From positions 1-40,000 of the forward strand of contig LUCW03002052.1 in the NCBI GenBank assembly GCA_001586965.3: a stretch of 40,000 nucleotides of DNA, read 5' to 3'. Positions 21,101-32,503 of the stretch are shown piece after piece. Within the stretch, counting starts at the first letter, position 1. Every line of letters begins with the position of its first letter. This stretch comes from Sphaeroforma sirkka. Its lineage: Eukaryota; Opisthokonta; Ichthyosporea; Ichthyophonida. Under the pieces are notes generated by a model, which was given only the letters and a program-made list of their open reading frames with translations, was not told the origin of the DNA and did no database searches. Made by a program: the position numbers and the translations under genes.

Positions 21101-24100
21101 TCGCGCCCATCGAGGGTGCGGCCGAAACCACGTGTGACTATGGAGCATGTGAAGCGACATGCTGTGAGGCGGAAGCTGTTGTTGCAACCGACGAAAGCCT
21201 CACCTGTGCAGCACACACATGCAAGGTGGAAGGCGCCGTCAAGACGGGCAACAGTACCACTGTGTGTGGTGATGATTGTGAGGAGATGTGCTGTGACATA
21301 CTCACGTGTGCCGACCACACGTGTGCAGACCCGGATGCATACAAGCTACCCACCACCGACTCTTGTGATGCTAATGGCTGTGAAGTGACATGCTGTCTCA
21401 CCATCACCTGCGCCGCGCACGAGTGTGAGGCTGGCGCGACCGTTGTCAATGGAACGCAGGTGTGCCCCCAGGGCGACTGTACGGCCTGTTGCGAGGACAC
21501 GTGCGAGGGCTATACATGCACTGTGGAAGGAGCCCACATGGTTGCCAACGACACCACACTCTGTGGTGAGTTGGGCTGTGAAGAGACCTGCTGCGACCGT
21601 ACCTCGTGTGCAGAGCATGTGCAATGCGCCAACCCCGATGCACTGCAAAGCACCAGCAACACAACCTTCTGTCCACCGGAAGGTTGCGAGGCCACGTGCT
21701 GCCAGGATGTCTTCTGTGAGTATGCCTGCGCCGATTTGGTGGGGTACGTACCTGTCAATGGCACAGACGGAACCACCGCATGTCCCGGAGGTGACTGCTC
21801 GAAGTGTTGTGTGGCCACATGCGCGTCTATCGAGAAGTGTTCGTCCGAGAATGCATTTGTGACCGACGATTTGAGCATGATGTGCGGAGATAACTGTGAC
21901 GAGGTGTGCTGCTCCATCACCACGTGTGCAGCCCACGCTTGTACCGATGCCGGGGCGTACATCGACCCCGCAAAGAACGCTACCGAGTGTCTGCCCGAGG
22001 AGTGTGATGAGACGTGCTGTGAGGTGGTCACCTGTCCTGAGGACGGTTGCCCTCAAGGCTTTGCCGAGACCGGAGAGGTTGTGTGCCCGCAAGGCGACTG
22101 CAGCGGTTGCTGTGCAGCCACCTGTGCACTACACGAGTGCTCCGTTGACGGTGCGATCTACACCAACGACACTACGCAAGTATGTGGTGATGACTGTGAC
22201 GAGGTCTGTTGCGAGGTTGTCACGTGTGCGACGCACACATGCGCAATCCCCGAAGCGTACAAAGCCCCTGGAAACGCCACTGTATGTCCCAATGGCGAGT
22301 GCGAGGAGGCCTGCTGCTTCGCCGTCACGTGCAAAATGCACGCGGAGAACTGTGAAGCCGGATACGTTATCCAGGACGCCGACGCGTACTGTCCACAAGG
22401 CGATTGCAGCGCGTGCTGTGTGCCCACTTGCGAGACAGTCACTGCGTGCCCTGTCGAAGGCGCTGTTATGTCCGCCAACCTGTCGACCATCTGTGGCGAC
22501 AGCTGTGAGGAGACCTGCTGCTCACTCACGACCTGCGATGTGCACAACTGTACCGATCCTCTGGCGTACAACAACCCCGCGAACGCAGCTACGGCGTGCC
22601 CGCATACCAAAGGGTGCGACGAGGCTTGTTGCAAGACTGTGACGTGCGAGATGGTCACGTGTCCCGACAACTACATGGCTTTGGAGGATCTTTCGACCGT
22701 GTGTCCTCAAGGCGACTGTGGCGCATGTTGCGAGGCCACATGCGCGACTATCGTCTGCTCAGACACGCACGAGAACGCCACGGCCGTCGCCAATGCGACC
22801 GAAGTGTGTGGACCGGAGGGTTGCCAGACGCACTGTTGCGGCATCGTCACATGCGACGACTACGTGTGCGCGGCTGGCTACCTCAAGGAAGCCACGCCTG
22901 ACGTCACCTGCCCCGGTGGAGAGTGTGAGGAGACATGCTGCGCTGCCACCTGTGCCTCGCACGAGTGTGCCGAGCCGCTTGCCTTCCGCAACGACAACGG
23001 CACGGTGTGCGGTGACTCGTGCGAGACTAGCTGTTGCTCGAATGTCACGTGCAGCATGTATCCCGTACCCGCTGGATTTGTGCTTGTCGTGGACGGCGCT
23101 GACGTGTGCAACCCGCCTGTGTGCGACAACTGCTTTGGCCCGACCTGCGCCAGCCACAGCTGCTCGGATGTCTTCGCCGTGTACCCCGATGGTGTCACGG
23201 ACGAGACTCTCTGCGGCGCGGATGGGTGTGATGAAACCTGCTGTGACATGCCTATGTGCGACAGTACCGTCTGCCAGCCGGGATACGTCAACAGTTTCGC
23301 AGCCCTCGAGCCCTGTCCTGAAGGCAACTGTACCGCTTGTTGCGTGGCCACGTGTGAGTCACACGTGTGCCTGCACCCCGATGCCCAGCGCAATGGCACG
23401 AATGCCACCGTGTGTGGTGATGACTGCGATCTAATCTGTTGTGACATCAAGGAGTGCGACGAGGTGCTCTCCTGTCCCGTCAACTACGTGCACCTTGAAG
23501 CCGGCGCCACTTGCCCCGAAGGCGACTGCACAGAATGCTGCCAGCCCTCGTGCGCTGCATACAACTGTACCGATCCAATGGCGTACAAGAAGCCGGACAA
23601 TGCGACCATATGCAATGGCATGGATAACGACTGTGACGATTTCTGCTGCTCTGTGGTCACCTGTGCTGCTGTGGAGGAGTGCCCGGCTGGTCACATCAAG
23701 CTTCAGGGTGCCGATGAGATGCAATGTCCTCAAGGCGACTGCAGCATGTGTTGCCAAGCGACGTGTGCGTCACACAACTGTACCCACTCGGATGAAGACT
23801 CTACAAGCAACAACGATGTGTCCCAGGATACTCTGTGTGGTGCGAGTTGTTCCCAGACGTGCTGCGTCGTGCCCACGTGTGAGGATGTGCAATGCCCCGC
23901 CGGTTTCGCTAACAACGGCACCGCGGACAACGACTGCGACGATCTGGACTGCGTGGCCTCGTGTTGTGTACCCACGTGTGCATCACACACATGCGCAAGC
24001 GAACTGGCCTATGTCAATCCCAACAACAGCACGATGTGTGCTGGTGGCACCGCGGAGGGCTGTGAAACGAGCTGCTGCGCCATGGTCACGTGCGCCGGCA

Positions 24101-27100
24101 AGTGTGTCGCGTCCAATGTCCAGGTGTTGGCTGACGACGAGGTTTGCCCGCAAGGAGTTTGCACGGACTGCTGCGCCGAAACGTGCGCGGCACACACGTG
24201 CGAGGCCCCCACACTCAAGACCGCGAACGATACCACTGTGTGCGGTGCGGATGGGTGCGCTGCGACATGCTGCAGCATGCCCGTATGTGATGCTGTCGAG
24301 TGTGCTGTTGGCCAGATGAACATTAACTCAGGCGAGCCTGGTTACGAGTGTCCCAACGGCGACTGCGCGAATTGCTGCATGAACACGTGTGCCTCTCACA
24401 ACTGTACTCACATGTCCAACGATCTACCGCCCGAGACGCCCTGTGGCGACAACTGTGGAGACGTGTGCTGCAGAGATAAGACGTGCGAGGACCACACGTG
24501 CGCCGAGTTCTACTACAACAACGGCACCGCCGCGGACGATTGTCCAGATGGCGACTGCTCCATGTGCTGCCTGCCAACGTGCAACACACACACGTGTGCC
24601 AGCGAGGACGCAATGGTTGTCACGGATCTTACTACGCTGTGTCAAGCGGACGAGGACGGTGGCTGTGAGTCGGCGTGTTGCTACAATGCAACGTGTGCCG
24701 ACAAGCCCTGCACCGGTGGCCTGGTACTCATCCAGACCAACGATACCTCCTGTCCCCAGGGCGATTGTTCTGAGTGCTGCGATGTCTCCTGTGGCATACA
24801 CGAGTGTGTTGCCCCGAGTATTCCGTCCATGCCCACAGACTTTCCCTGCGGAGGCGCCGAGAACTGTCAGGCCACGTGCTGCAGCATGCCCGTGTGCGAT
24901 GCTGAGGTGTGTGATACCGGTTTCGCCAAGATCAATAACGGTACGGCCGGAACGGAGTGTCCCAACGGCAACTGTACTTCGTGCTGCACGCGTACGTGCG
25001 CGGCTATGGAGTGCCCCCACACCGACGAGACTGTGCCGCTCGATACAATCTGTGGTGCCGAATGTGCTGAGATATGCTGCAGAGACCCCACTTGTGCCGA
25101 CCACAGCTGTCACAACGAGCTCGCCTTCAAGGTGGAGGACCAGACTCTGGCGTGTGGTGCGAGTTGCGAGGAAACGTGTTGCGCCAATGTCACGTGTGCG
25201 GATATCCCCTGCGCAGACAACTACTTGCCACAGCAGGATGCCAATACAACGTGTCCTGGCGGAGATTGCTCAGCGTGCTGTGCACCCACGTGTGCTTCAC
25301 ACACGTGCGCGAATCCCAACGCGGTCCCCGTGGACGGCAACACCACGTGCGTTGACGGTGATTGTGTGGCCACCTGTTGCCAGGAGGCCACCTGTGCCGG
25401 TATCGTGTGTGCCGACGGCTACCACAACAGCATGCCAGACGAGACTGTATGTGTCGGAGGCGACTGTACCACGACTTGTTGCTCAGTCAAGAGATGCTCT
25501 GACCACACATGTGCCTCGGAGGATGCGGTGATCCACCCCGATCAGTCTACCCCATGCTTGCCAGACAGCGACGGCGGCTGTGAGCTGTCGTGCTGTGCCA
25601 ACTACACGTGTGCCGATAAAGACTGTGCAGCGTTGCCTGTGGCCGGATACGTGCTGGTGCAGAACCTCACCACTTCGTGTCCCCAGGGAGACTGCAGCGC
25701 TTGCTGTGCACCCACGTGCGCGACACACGCATGCGCCGAGCCGCTGGCGTTCCGCAACGAAGATAGCGCGCTGTGTGCGGGCGATTGCGAGGTCTCGTGT
25801 TGCAGTAATGTTACCTGCAGCATATACCCCTTACCCGTAGGATTTGCGCTTATCAAGGACGGCGCTGAGTTGTGTGCCACCGCTGACTGTGGCGACTGCT
25901 TCGGCAAGACCTGCGCCAGCCACAACTGCTCGGATGTGTTTGCCGTATACCCTGATGGTGTCACCGACGCCACTCTCTGCGGACCCGATGGCTGTGACGA
26001 GTCGTGCTGTGACACGCCCATGTGCGACGAGTATGTGTGTGCTGCCGGCTCCGTGAACGCCAACCCAGCTATGACACCTTGTCCCGAGGGTATCTGTTCA
26101 GAGTGCTGCGTGGCCACGTGTGAGCTACACGACTGTCTGCATCCCGATGCGACGCTCAATGCGACTAACGCCACCATCTGTGGAGACGATTGCGACCGTA
26201 TCTGTTGCGAAATCCAAGAGTGTGACGAGATTCTGTCTTGTCCCGTGAACTTTGTGCACGTCGAAGCCGGCGCTAACTGCCCCGAAGGCGACTGTTCAGA
26301 GTGCTGCCAGCCCACGTGCGCTTCACATAACTGTACCAACGAAATGGACTACAAGCCGCCAGACAACACTATAGCTTGTACGGACGGCGATTGTGAAACC
26401 AACTGTTGCTCGGAAGTTACCTGTGTGGCGGTTACTGAGTGTCCAGTTGGCTTTGTGAAGCTGCAGGGTGCAGACGAGCTGGCATGTCCCCAGGGCGACT
26501 GTTCGCAGTGTTGCCAGGCCACGTGTGCGTCTCACAACTGTTCGCGCAGTGACGAAGACTCGGAGTTCAACAACGACCTCTCGCTCGACACTCTGTGCGG
26601 CGCGAGTTGTTCGCAGACATGCTGTGTTGTGCCAACGTGCGAGGATGTGGAGTGTCCCGCTGGCTACGCCAACAACGGCACCGCTGAGCAGGAATGCGAG
26701 GACTTGGACTGTGTCGCATCGTGCTGCGTACCTACCTGTGCCTCGCACACTTGCGATGAATTGGCCTTTGTGAACCCCAACAGCAATACCATGTGTGCCG
26801 GTGGTACTGCGGCGGGCTGTGACGGGAGCTGTTGCCGCATGGTTACCTGCGACCAACGTCCGTGCACAGCACCTCAGGTGCTGGTTCTGACCGGAGAAGA
26901 CATCTGTCCCCAGGGCGACTGCTCGGACTGTTGCTCGGCTACCTGTGAAGCACATGCCTGCCCCGCACCCACCGTCAAGTCGGGCCTCAACACCACCGTG
27001 TGTGGCGGCGAGACTGGCACGTGCGACGATCTGTGCTGCACCATGCCTGTGTGCGATGCGGTCGAGTGTCTAGCCGGGTATTTGAACGTCGCGTCCGCTA

Positions 27101-30100
27101 CGCCAGGCACTCCTTGTCCCGATGGAGACTGCAAGGAATGCTGCTGGCCGACGTGCAACACGCACACGTGCGCCAATCCCGAGGCCATGATGCCGGAAGA
27201 CCTGACCAGAGTGTGCCAGTCGGATGCCGAGGGTGGCTGCGAGTCCGCGTGCTGTTACAATATGACGTGCTCGGATACATCCTGCGCGGCACCTTTCGTG
27301 CTGGTGCAGACGAACGACACAACGTGCCCCTATGGAGACTGTAGTGTATGCTGTGATGTTGTGTGCGGCGCGTACGAGTGCACCGCCCCGGCTGTGCTCT
27401 CTGTGCCCGAGACCACCGCATGTGGTGGTGTCGAGAACTGTGAAACCACCTGCTGTGACACGCCTGTGTGTGATGCAGAAGTATGTGCTGCCGGCTATGC
27501 CAATATTAACAACGGTACCCTCGGGGTGGTATGTCCCAACGGTAACTGTACCTCGTGCTGCACACCCACGTGTGAGTCGATGGTGTGCGAACACCGCGAC
27601 GATGCCGTATCGCTGAACACTGTCTGTGGCGGCGACTGCGCGGATATCTGCTGCAGAGACCCGACTTGCGGCGACTACAGCTGTAACAATCCGAATGCGA
27701 TGGAGAATGTACATACTGAGCTATGTGGCGAGAATGGATGCGAGGCCACGTGTTGCCGCAATGTCACGTGTTCGGACCAACCTTGCGAAACTCTGGCCGG
27801 GCCCGGACACGGTTTGGTACAAGAGCCTACCACGGATTGTCCCAAGGGCGACTGTACGGCATGCTGTGCACCCACGTGCGCGGCGATCACCTGTACCACC
27901 GCGGAGTTTCCCAACCAGGTGGACATTGCCGCGATTGCCAATAGGAACGAAACATTCTGCGCCGGTGACGATTGCAGAGCCACGTGTTGTGAGACGGCCA
28001 CTTGCTTCGAGTTCATGTGCGGCGAGAACACCATCAATTCCATGCCCGGCGAGATGGAGTGTGTCGGAGGAGGGTGCCAGGAGACCTGCTGTGCGCCTCT
28101 GGTGTGCGGTAACCACACGTGTGCCAGTGATCTGGCCATGGTCAACCCGGATAAATCCCAGGAGTGTCAGCCAAAGGTGGACGGTGGCTGTGAGTCGACG
28201 TGTTGTTTCAACAAAACGTGCGATGCAGAGCTCCCTTGTGGCGATGGTTACATCCAGTCGCAAGATGCTGCCACTCCATGTCCTCAAGGTGATTGCTCAG
28301 CATGTTGCACGGCTACATGCGCCTCCGAGAGCTGTACTACAGCCGAGACGCCTAATTCGGTCAGCCGAGCGGACGTGCCCTCTACCACCGTTTGTGGGGA
28401 GGAAGGCTGCAGCAGTACTTGTTGCGAGACCCTTACTTGCGGCGGATTCGTCTGTCCCGCTAACTACGAGAACGACTTCCCAGCAGAGACTGTATGCGTC
28501 GGAGGGAACTGTACGGAGACATGCTGTGGCCACAAGGGTACGTGCGGTGCTTACCAGTGTGCCAGCGATCTTGCTATGGTGAACACGAACAGCAGCCAGG
28601 TCTGTGCGTCGGATGCCGAAGGTGGTTGCGAGAAGTCGTGCTGCTACTACATGACTTGCGTCGAGGCGCCATGTGCAGCAGGTTACGTACAGGCACAGTC
28701 ATTAGACGCGCCCTGTCCTCAAGGTAACTGCGAGGCGTGCTGTGCCGCGATGTGTGCGACCGCCAACTGTACACTCGAGGATCCTAACGCGGTACGCAAT
28801 GATATGTCTGCTGACACGGTATGTGGCGAGAATGGGTGTCTGGAAACATGTTGCGAGGGGCCTCACGTGCGGTGCACACACGTGCCCCGACGGCTATGTG
28901 GCAGCGATGGCGCCCGAGACAGCGTGTCCTCTGGGCAACTGTACCTCATGCTGCACGCCTACGTGTGCTTCAACCACGTGTACGACGGCTGAGCTGCCCA
29001 ACTCTGTCAGAAACCCGCTCGTGCCGGATACCATGGCGTGTGGTGAGGATTGCGCGACCGCGTGCTGTGAAGAACGCACGTGCGCCTTCCACGAGTGCCC
29101 GGCTGACTATGAGAACCTCGCCGCTGGGGAGACTGTCTGTGCCGGTGGTGACTGTACTGAAACATGCTGCTCCTACTTGGGCACCTGTGGCACCCATACC
29201 TGCGCCGAGCCTCTGGCGATGCGAAACTTGAATGATACCGTGTGCAACACCGCGGCGGATGGTGGCTGCGAGAAGAATTGCTGTGCTACCAAGACTTGTG
29301 CGAACGAAGCATGCGGTGTGGGGTATGTAGCTACCGCAGCTCCGGAGACCATCTGTCCTTATGGTTCATGCACTGATTGCTGCTCAATATCCTGTACGTC
29401 TGCGCCGTGCGATACCGCGGCAGGCATGGCAGCTGTCCTACCAGGGGAGACACCCTGTCCCGACGGTGACTGTGGCCAGTGCTGTGGTCTCACCTGTGCC
29501 TCGTACGAGTGTGGGGTGAATGAGGTAAACGCCGTTGTGGACGAGACGCTCTGTGGCGACGCTGGTTGTGCGGTCACGTGCTGCACCACGCCCACGTGCG
29601 ATGCTGCCACGTGCCCACCCACGCACGTCAAGACGATTGTGGACGCCACACCATGTGAAGGAGGTAACTGTACCGCCACGTGCTGCTCGCCAACGTGTGA
29701 GTACCACACCGCGTGTGCTGATCCTCTGGCCATGAGAAACCCGGACTTGACGACCCAATGCAAGCCTGATGTCGAGGGTGGCTGCGAGGCCAGTTGCTGC
29801 GCTATCAAAACGTGTGGTATGGAAGCGTGCACCGAAGGAACCGACTACCAAGTTCAAGATCTCAACACCGTATGCCCACAGGGTGAGTGTGCTGCCACCT
29901 GCTGTGCACCGTCGTGCGATGGTGTCACGTGCGAGGGTATCCTTGGCTACGCGAATATGATGGCGCCGGATACCATTTGTCCTGATGGTGATTGCGGCAA
30001 GTGCTGCACACCCACGTGCGCGTCATTGGGTGGTGTGTGCGCGGACCCTAACGCGTTGATAGCCGTTGATCCAGCCACACCCTGTGAGGGCGCGGACTGC

Positions 30101-31471
30101 CAGGCCGTGTGCTGCGCCACTATTCCATGCGCAGGACAAGCGTGTGCGTTGCCTGGTTACGTCAACGATGCGGCTGAAGGAGAGGTGTGTGTTGGCGGCG
30201 ACTGCGCGAGCTGTTGTTCTGCTACCTGTGCGTCTGTGTCTATGTGTAGTGATTCCAACGCGAACGTCATTTCGGACACGGCCAAGCTATGTACTACCGA
30301 TAACTGTGAAGACGACTGTTGTCTGGTGGCTACCTGCGCCTTTGCGACGTGTGGAGAGAACGACGTGAAGATGCCTGACGAGACCATCTGTGTGGGCGGG
30401 TACGAGAACTGTGTGACCTCGTGTTGCCAGCAGTCGAAGATGTGTTCGGAACACACGTGTGCCAACCCCGATGATGTGCTCAACCCCGACCCTGCAGCTG
30501 CCTGTGTGGGAGATGATTGTACCTCTTGCTGTGCCTCGTACACGTGTGGCCTGGTGATGCCCGAGGGATGTCCCGAAGGTACGATGGCCGCGATGGGCGC
30601 TGATGGCGTGTGTCCCCAAGGCAATTGCGAAGCATGCTGCACACCAATCGCCATGTGTGCCGGAGTGGTGTGTGCAGATCCTGCCTACCAGAACTTGTTT
30701 ATCGACGGAATTGTGCCCACTATGTGTGAGAATGGAGACGAAGCCAACTGCCAGGCAACGTGCTGTTCACTGATACCCACGTGTGGAGCGCATGAGTGTA
30801 CGCTGCTTAGTCCACCCATGCGCAATGTCAGACCCGCAGAGACGGTCTGTGGTGTTGAATCCGGATCGTGTGATAGTATTTGTTGTGCGTACGTGTGTGA
30901 CGATCACACGTGTGACACCAGTACCGAACCGAACAAGGTGAATGGTTACGCCATGGGCATGCTGGAGTCAGGTGTGGAGTGTGCAGGAGGTGACTGTGAA
31001 GGCACCTGCTGCAACACACTGACGTGTGGTAGTGGCATGCTTGATGATCTGTGTCCGGCGGGCATGTCCAACACCGCCGACAGCCTTAAGGAGTGCGAGC
31101 TGGGTAACTGTGCACAGTCGTGCTGTGGCTACACATGCAGCAGCGTGACTCAGTGCCCTGCGAACACAGCCAAGGCCGCCAATGTCGAGGCAGTTCCGTG
31201 TACAGATTGCCAGAACGAATGTTGCGAGGCGCAGCCCATGTGTGGATCCCACGCCTGTACCGCAGACACTACACTGAGGGCCGATTATGAAACGGTATAT
31301 TGTGCTGATTGTCAGAACGAGTGCTGCGAGGCACAGGCACAGCCACAGCCACAGACGACCTGCAGTATGTATGGATGCGGTGCGGGCACTCAACAGAAAG
31401 CGGGTGTGGCGGCCTTTCCCTGTACAGAATGCCAGGCCGAGTGCTGTGAATCCACCCCTGTGGTAGCGTAG
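17845..31471 (+). CDS. Giant secreted protein of 118 tandem six-cysteine modules (about 4,220 aa, three exons, one frame break)
   Basis: Exons 17845-17938, 18686-18774 and 18991-31471 join in phase across two GT-AG introns. Exon 1 encodes a signal peptide (core LKWAVLLLATVF, cleavage likely after VTA near residue 23). Exon 2 adds a short polar linker. Exon 3 encodes 118 modules, by my hand count, with pattern C-x(3-5)-C-x(9-27)-C-x(2-9)-C-x(2-3)-CC, about 35 residues each and about one residue in six a cysteine. Asp and Glu dominate and Lys/Arg are scarce. There is no membrane segment or GPI-type tail; it ends CCESTPVVA. I know no family with this exact module. It resembles disulfide-rich structural proteins of walls, coats or matrices only in general style, and that role is inference. 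One extra base in 28857-28860 breaks the frame; the 870 codons after it stay open and in module register. Shares nothing with the flanking retroelements. Confidence 0.9.
17939..18685 (+). other. Intron 1 of the giant gene, with (TA)n repeat
   Basis: The donor is GTATGT after exon 1 and the acceptor is TGTAG before exon 2. It interrupts a codon after its first base (C|GC, Arg). It contains a TA microsatellite at about 18,110-18,162 ending in TACATACATA. The exon junction stays open only in this phase. Confidence 0.75.
18775..18990 (+). other. Intron 2 of the giant gene
   Basis: The donor is CAG|GTAGGG and the acceptor is TTCGCAG|GTC, phase 0. The intron is 216 bp. An ATG at 18910 inside it is in frame with exon 3, but it would give a product without a signal peptide, so it is not chosen as the start. 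Confidence 0.75.
18991..20502 (+). repeat. N-terminal module array (modules 1-14, all type A)
   Basis: Fourteen modules, all with three residues between the fourth cysteine and the CC pair (for example GDCEASCC). They are the most divergent from each other in the protein and lack the CPQGDC-type module found later. This suggests an older or separately evolving segment. Confidence 0.8.
20503..20562 (+). other. Acidic cysteine-free linker in the giant protein
   Basis: Twenty codons (MSDEGQSPLLPEG then DSESETP) separate module 14 from module 15. It is the longest cysteine-free interruption inside the array and marks the switch from all-A modules to mixed A and B modules. Likely a flexible hinge. 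Confidence 0.75.
20563..22947 (+). repeat. Modules 15-37, mostly B-A-A triplet register
   Basis: From module 15 a second type appears (type B: CP-x-GDC-x-x-CC, two residues before the CC pair). It recurs mainly every third module (15, 18, 23, 26, 29, 32, 35), giving a higher-order unit of about 100 residues, or about 300 bp. A second small linker (EAEAVVATDES) follows module 20. Confidence 0.75.
22948..25713 (+). repeat. 27-module block, copy 1 (modules 38-64)
   Basis: This 2,766-bp block matches modules 65-89 one for one in order, including idiosyncratic landmarks: AEPLAFRN, the degenerate CDNCF module, SDVFAVYPDGVTD, LQGADE, GASCSQTCCVVPTC and CNTHTCA. Modules 52-53 (about 24,385-24,576) have no counterpart in copy 2. 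Confidence 0.85.
25714..28314 (+). repeat. 27-module block, copy 2 (modules 65-89, two modules shorter)
   Basis: This 2,601-bp block starts AEPLAFRNED and follows copy 1 in the same order, except that counterparts of modules 52 and 53 are absent. Module 78 ends with the CPDGDC-x-x-CC form typical of module 53 and then runs into CNTHTC, as expected if unequal exchange joined 51-like and 53-like modules. Confidence 0.85.
28315..31471 (+). repeat. C-terminal module array (modules 90-118)
   Basis: A four-module unit opening with CTTAE-x-PN-x-V is found at modules 86-89, 90-93 and 96-99, so duplication continued here on a smaller scale. From about module 106 the units diverge. The last three (116-118) have only two residues between the third and fourth cysteines (TDCQNECC), and modules 117 and 118 are separated by AQAQPQPQT. 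The reading frame shifts by one base inside module 94. Confidence 0.8.
28857..28860 (+). other. GGGG run with one-base frame break in the giant gene
   Basis: Before the run the frame reads GCLETCCE. After it the module pattern resumes one base out of phase as LTCGAHTCPDGY. Removing one G would restore the expected CCEGLTCG join with normal module length. Left as is, translation would end at 28992 after scrambled residues. A four-base G run makes a sequencing or assembly error likely. A true recent mutation is the alternative. Confidence 0.8.
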
Positions 31472-31696
31472 TGGTAGCCGAAGTCGCAGCCAGTTTGTGC
31501 CAGTGTCAAGACGGCCTGTCGTCAAGTACTCTCTATCTCAGACAGATATCCTTACTGCTATAGTAGTAGAATTCAGGGTATGCATGGGAAGCGAGGATGC
31601 GATCAGATTGTGATGATGGTGCTCCAGAGCTGTGTGGCTTTGGCAGATGTTGACTGGCCATATATTAGTAGTGTTTATAGCAAATGTTCTATATTT

Positions 31697-31706
31697 AATA
31701 AATAAA
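31697..31706 (+). promoter_or_regulatory. Poly(A) signals of the giant gene
   Basis: Two overlapping AATAAA hexamers (31697-31702 and 31701-31706) lie about 225 bases after the stop codon, giving a 3' untranslated region of roughly 250 bases. On the minus strand the nearest gene ends about 800 bases further right, so the two genes converge. Confidence 0.65.
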
Positions 31707-31709
31707 TAT

Positions 31710-32500
31710 AATTGAATCTAGGCGGGCTCTTTGATGTCGAAGCGAGTGTCTTCAAGTCCCCCTTTCTTGATTTTATTTTTACTGTCATACAGATGATCTT
31801 TTCCGATAGGGATCGCACTATTAACCCGGTATCAAATGTATCAACGAATCGAAGGGTAGAGAAGTTAACTTGAGGCATTTTAAAGACTTTCTCGTTGGAA
31901 GTAATACAGTAGCTGTTTTAGTTCAAAAGTCAGAACACACCTGAACACTATTTTCAACGTGATTTGTGGATAAAAAAAAACAGTTTACAAAAAACCCCAA
32001 ATTGAAGCCACAGCGTAGCCACGTTGAAACCACCGCGAAACCAATCGTAGCCAATTCGAAGCCACCGCGTAGCACTGCGTAGCCAGCTCTCTGATTTACT
32101 TCATACAGACCCTTATAGACATCGTACTAGCTACTTCAAGGTACTGACGTGCTTGTATTAATCTCCTCTTTCAATTGGTAGTAATTATGACACTGTTCAA
32201 TCAGAACTGGATTGAGTTATTAAAGAACTATGCCCATATTCTGTATATTTATGTATATTATTAAATAAATTAATACATATATAAATATGCACATTATTAA
32301 TTTGTTTAATCCAGCATATACTTAACTCAGCTTTGTAATTCACTTAATTGGAGATCGTCAAGGTCTGTATTTCTCAGCTCCCCATAGTTCTGCCATTGCC
32401 ACTCATGGTTGTGGTCACCATTCCGAAGTAGGCCACTGTATTGCAGAATGGATCCGATTTGCCAGACAGAGCACAAGCTTGCTCTGCGCGATTAAATCCG
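31710..32500. other. Convergent intergenic region with a degenerate short repeat
   Basis: No gene is seen. At 32001-32086 a motif like GAAGCCACCGCGTAGCC is repeated imperfectly four or five times. An AT-rich stretch follows (about 32,240-32,320), containing TTTAAT on the plus strand, a possible ATTAAA-type poly(A) signal for the minus-strand gene. Confidence 0.5.
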
Positions 32501-32503
32501 ATA

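Noticed and set aside
18876-31525. Many long open frames on the minus strand and in other plus frames across the giant gene, some over 200 codons
   Set aside because: They are by-products of the GC-rich, repetitive codons of the module array. They have no starts, motifs or splice logic of their own and mirror the module period.
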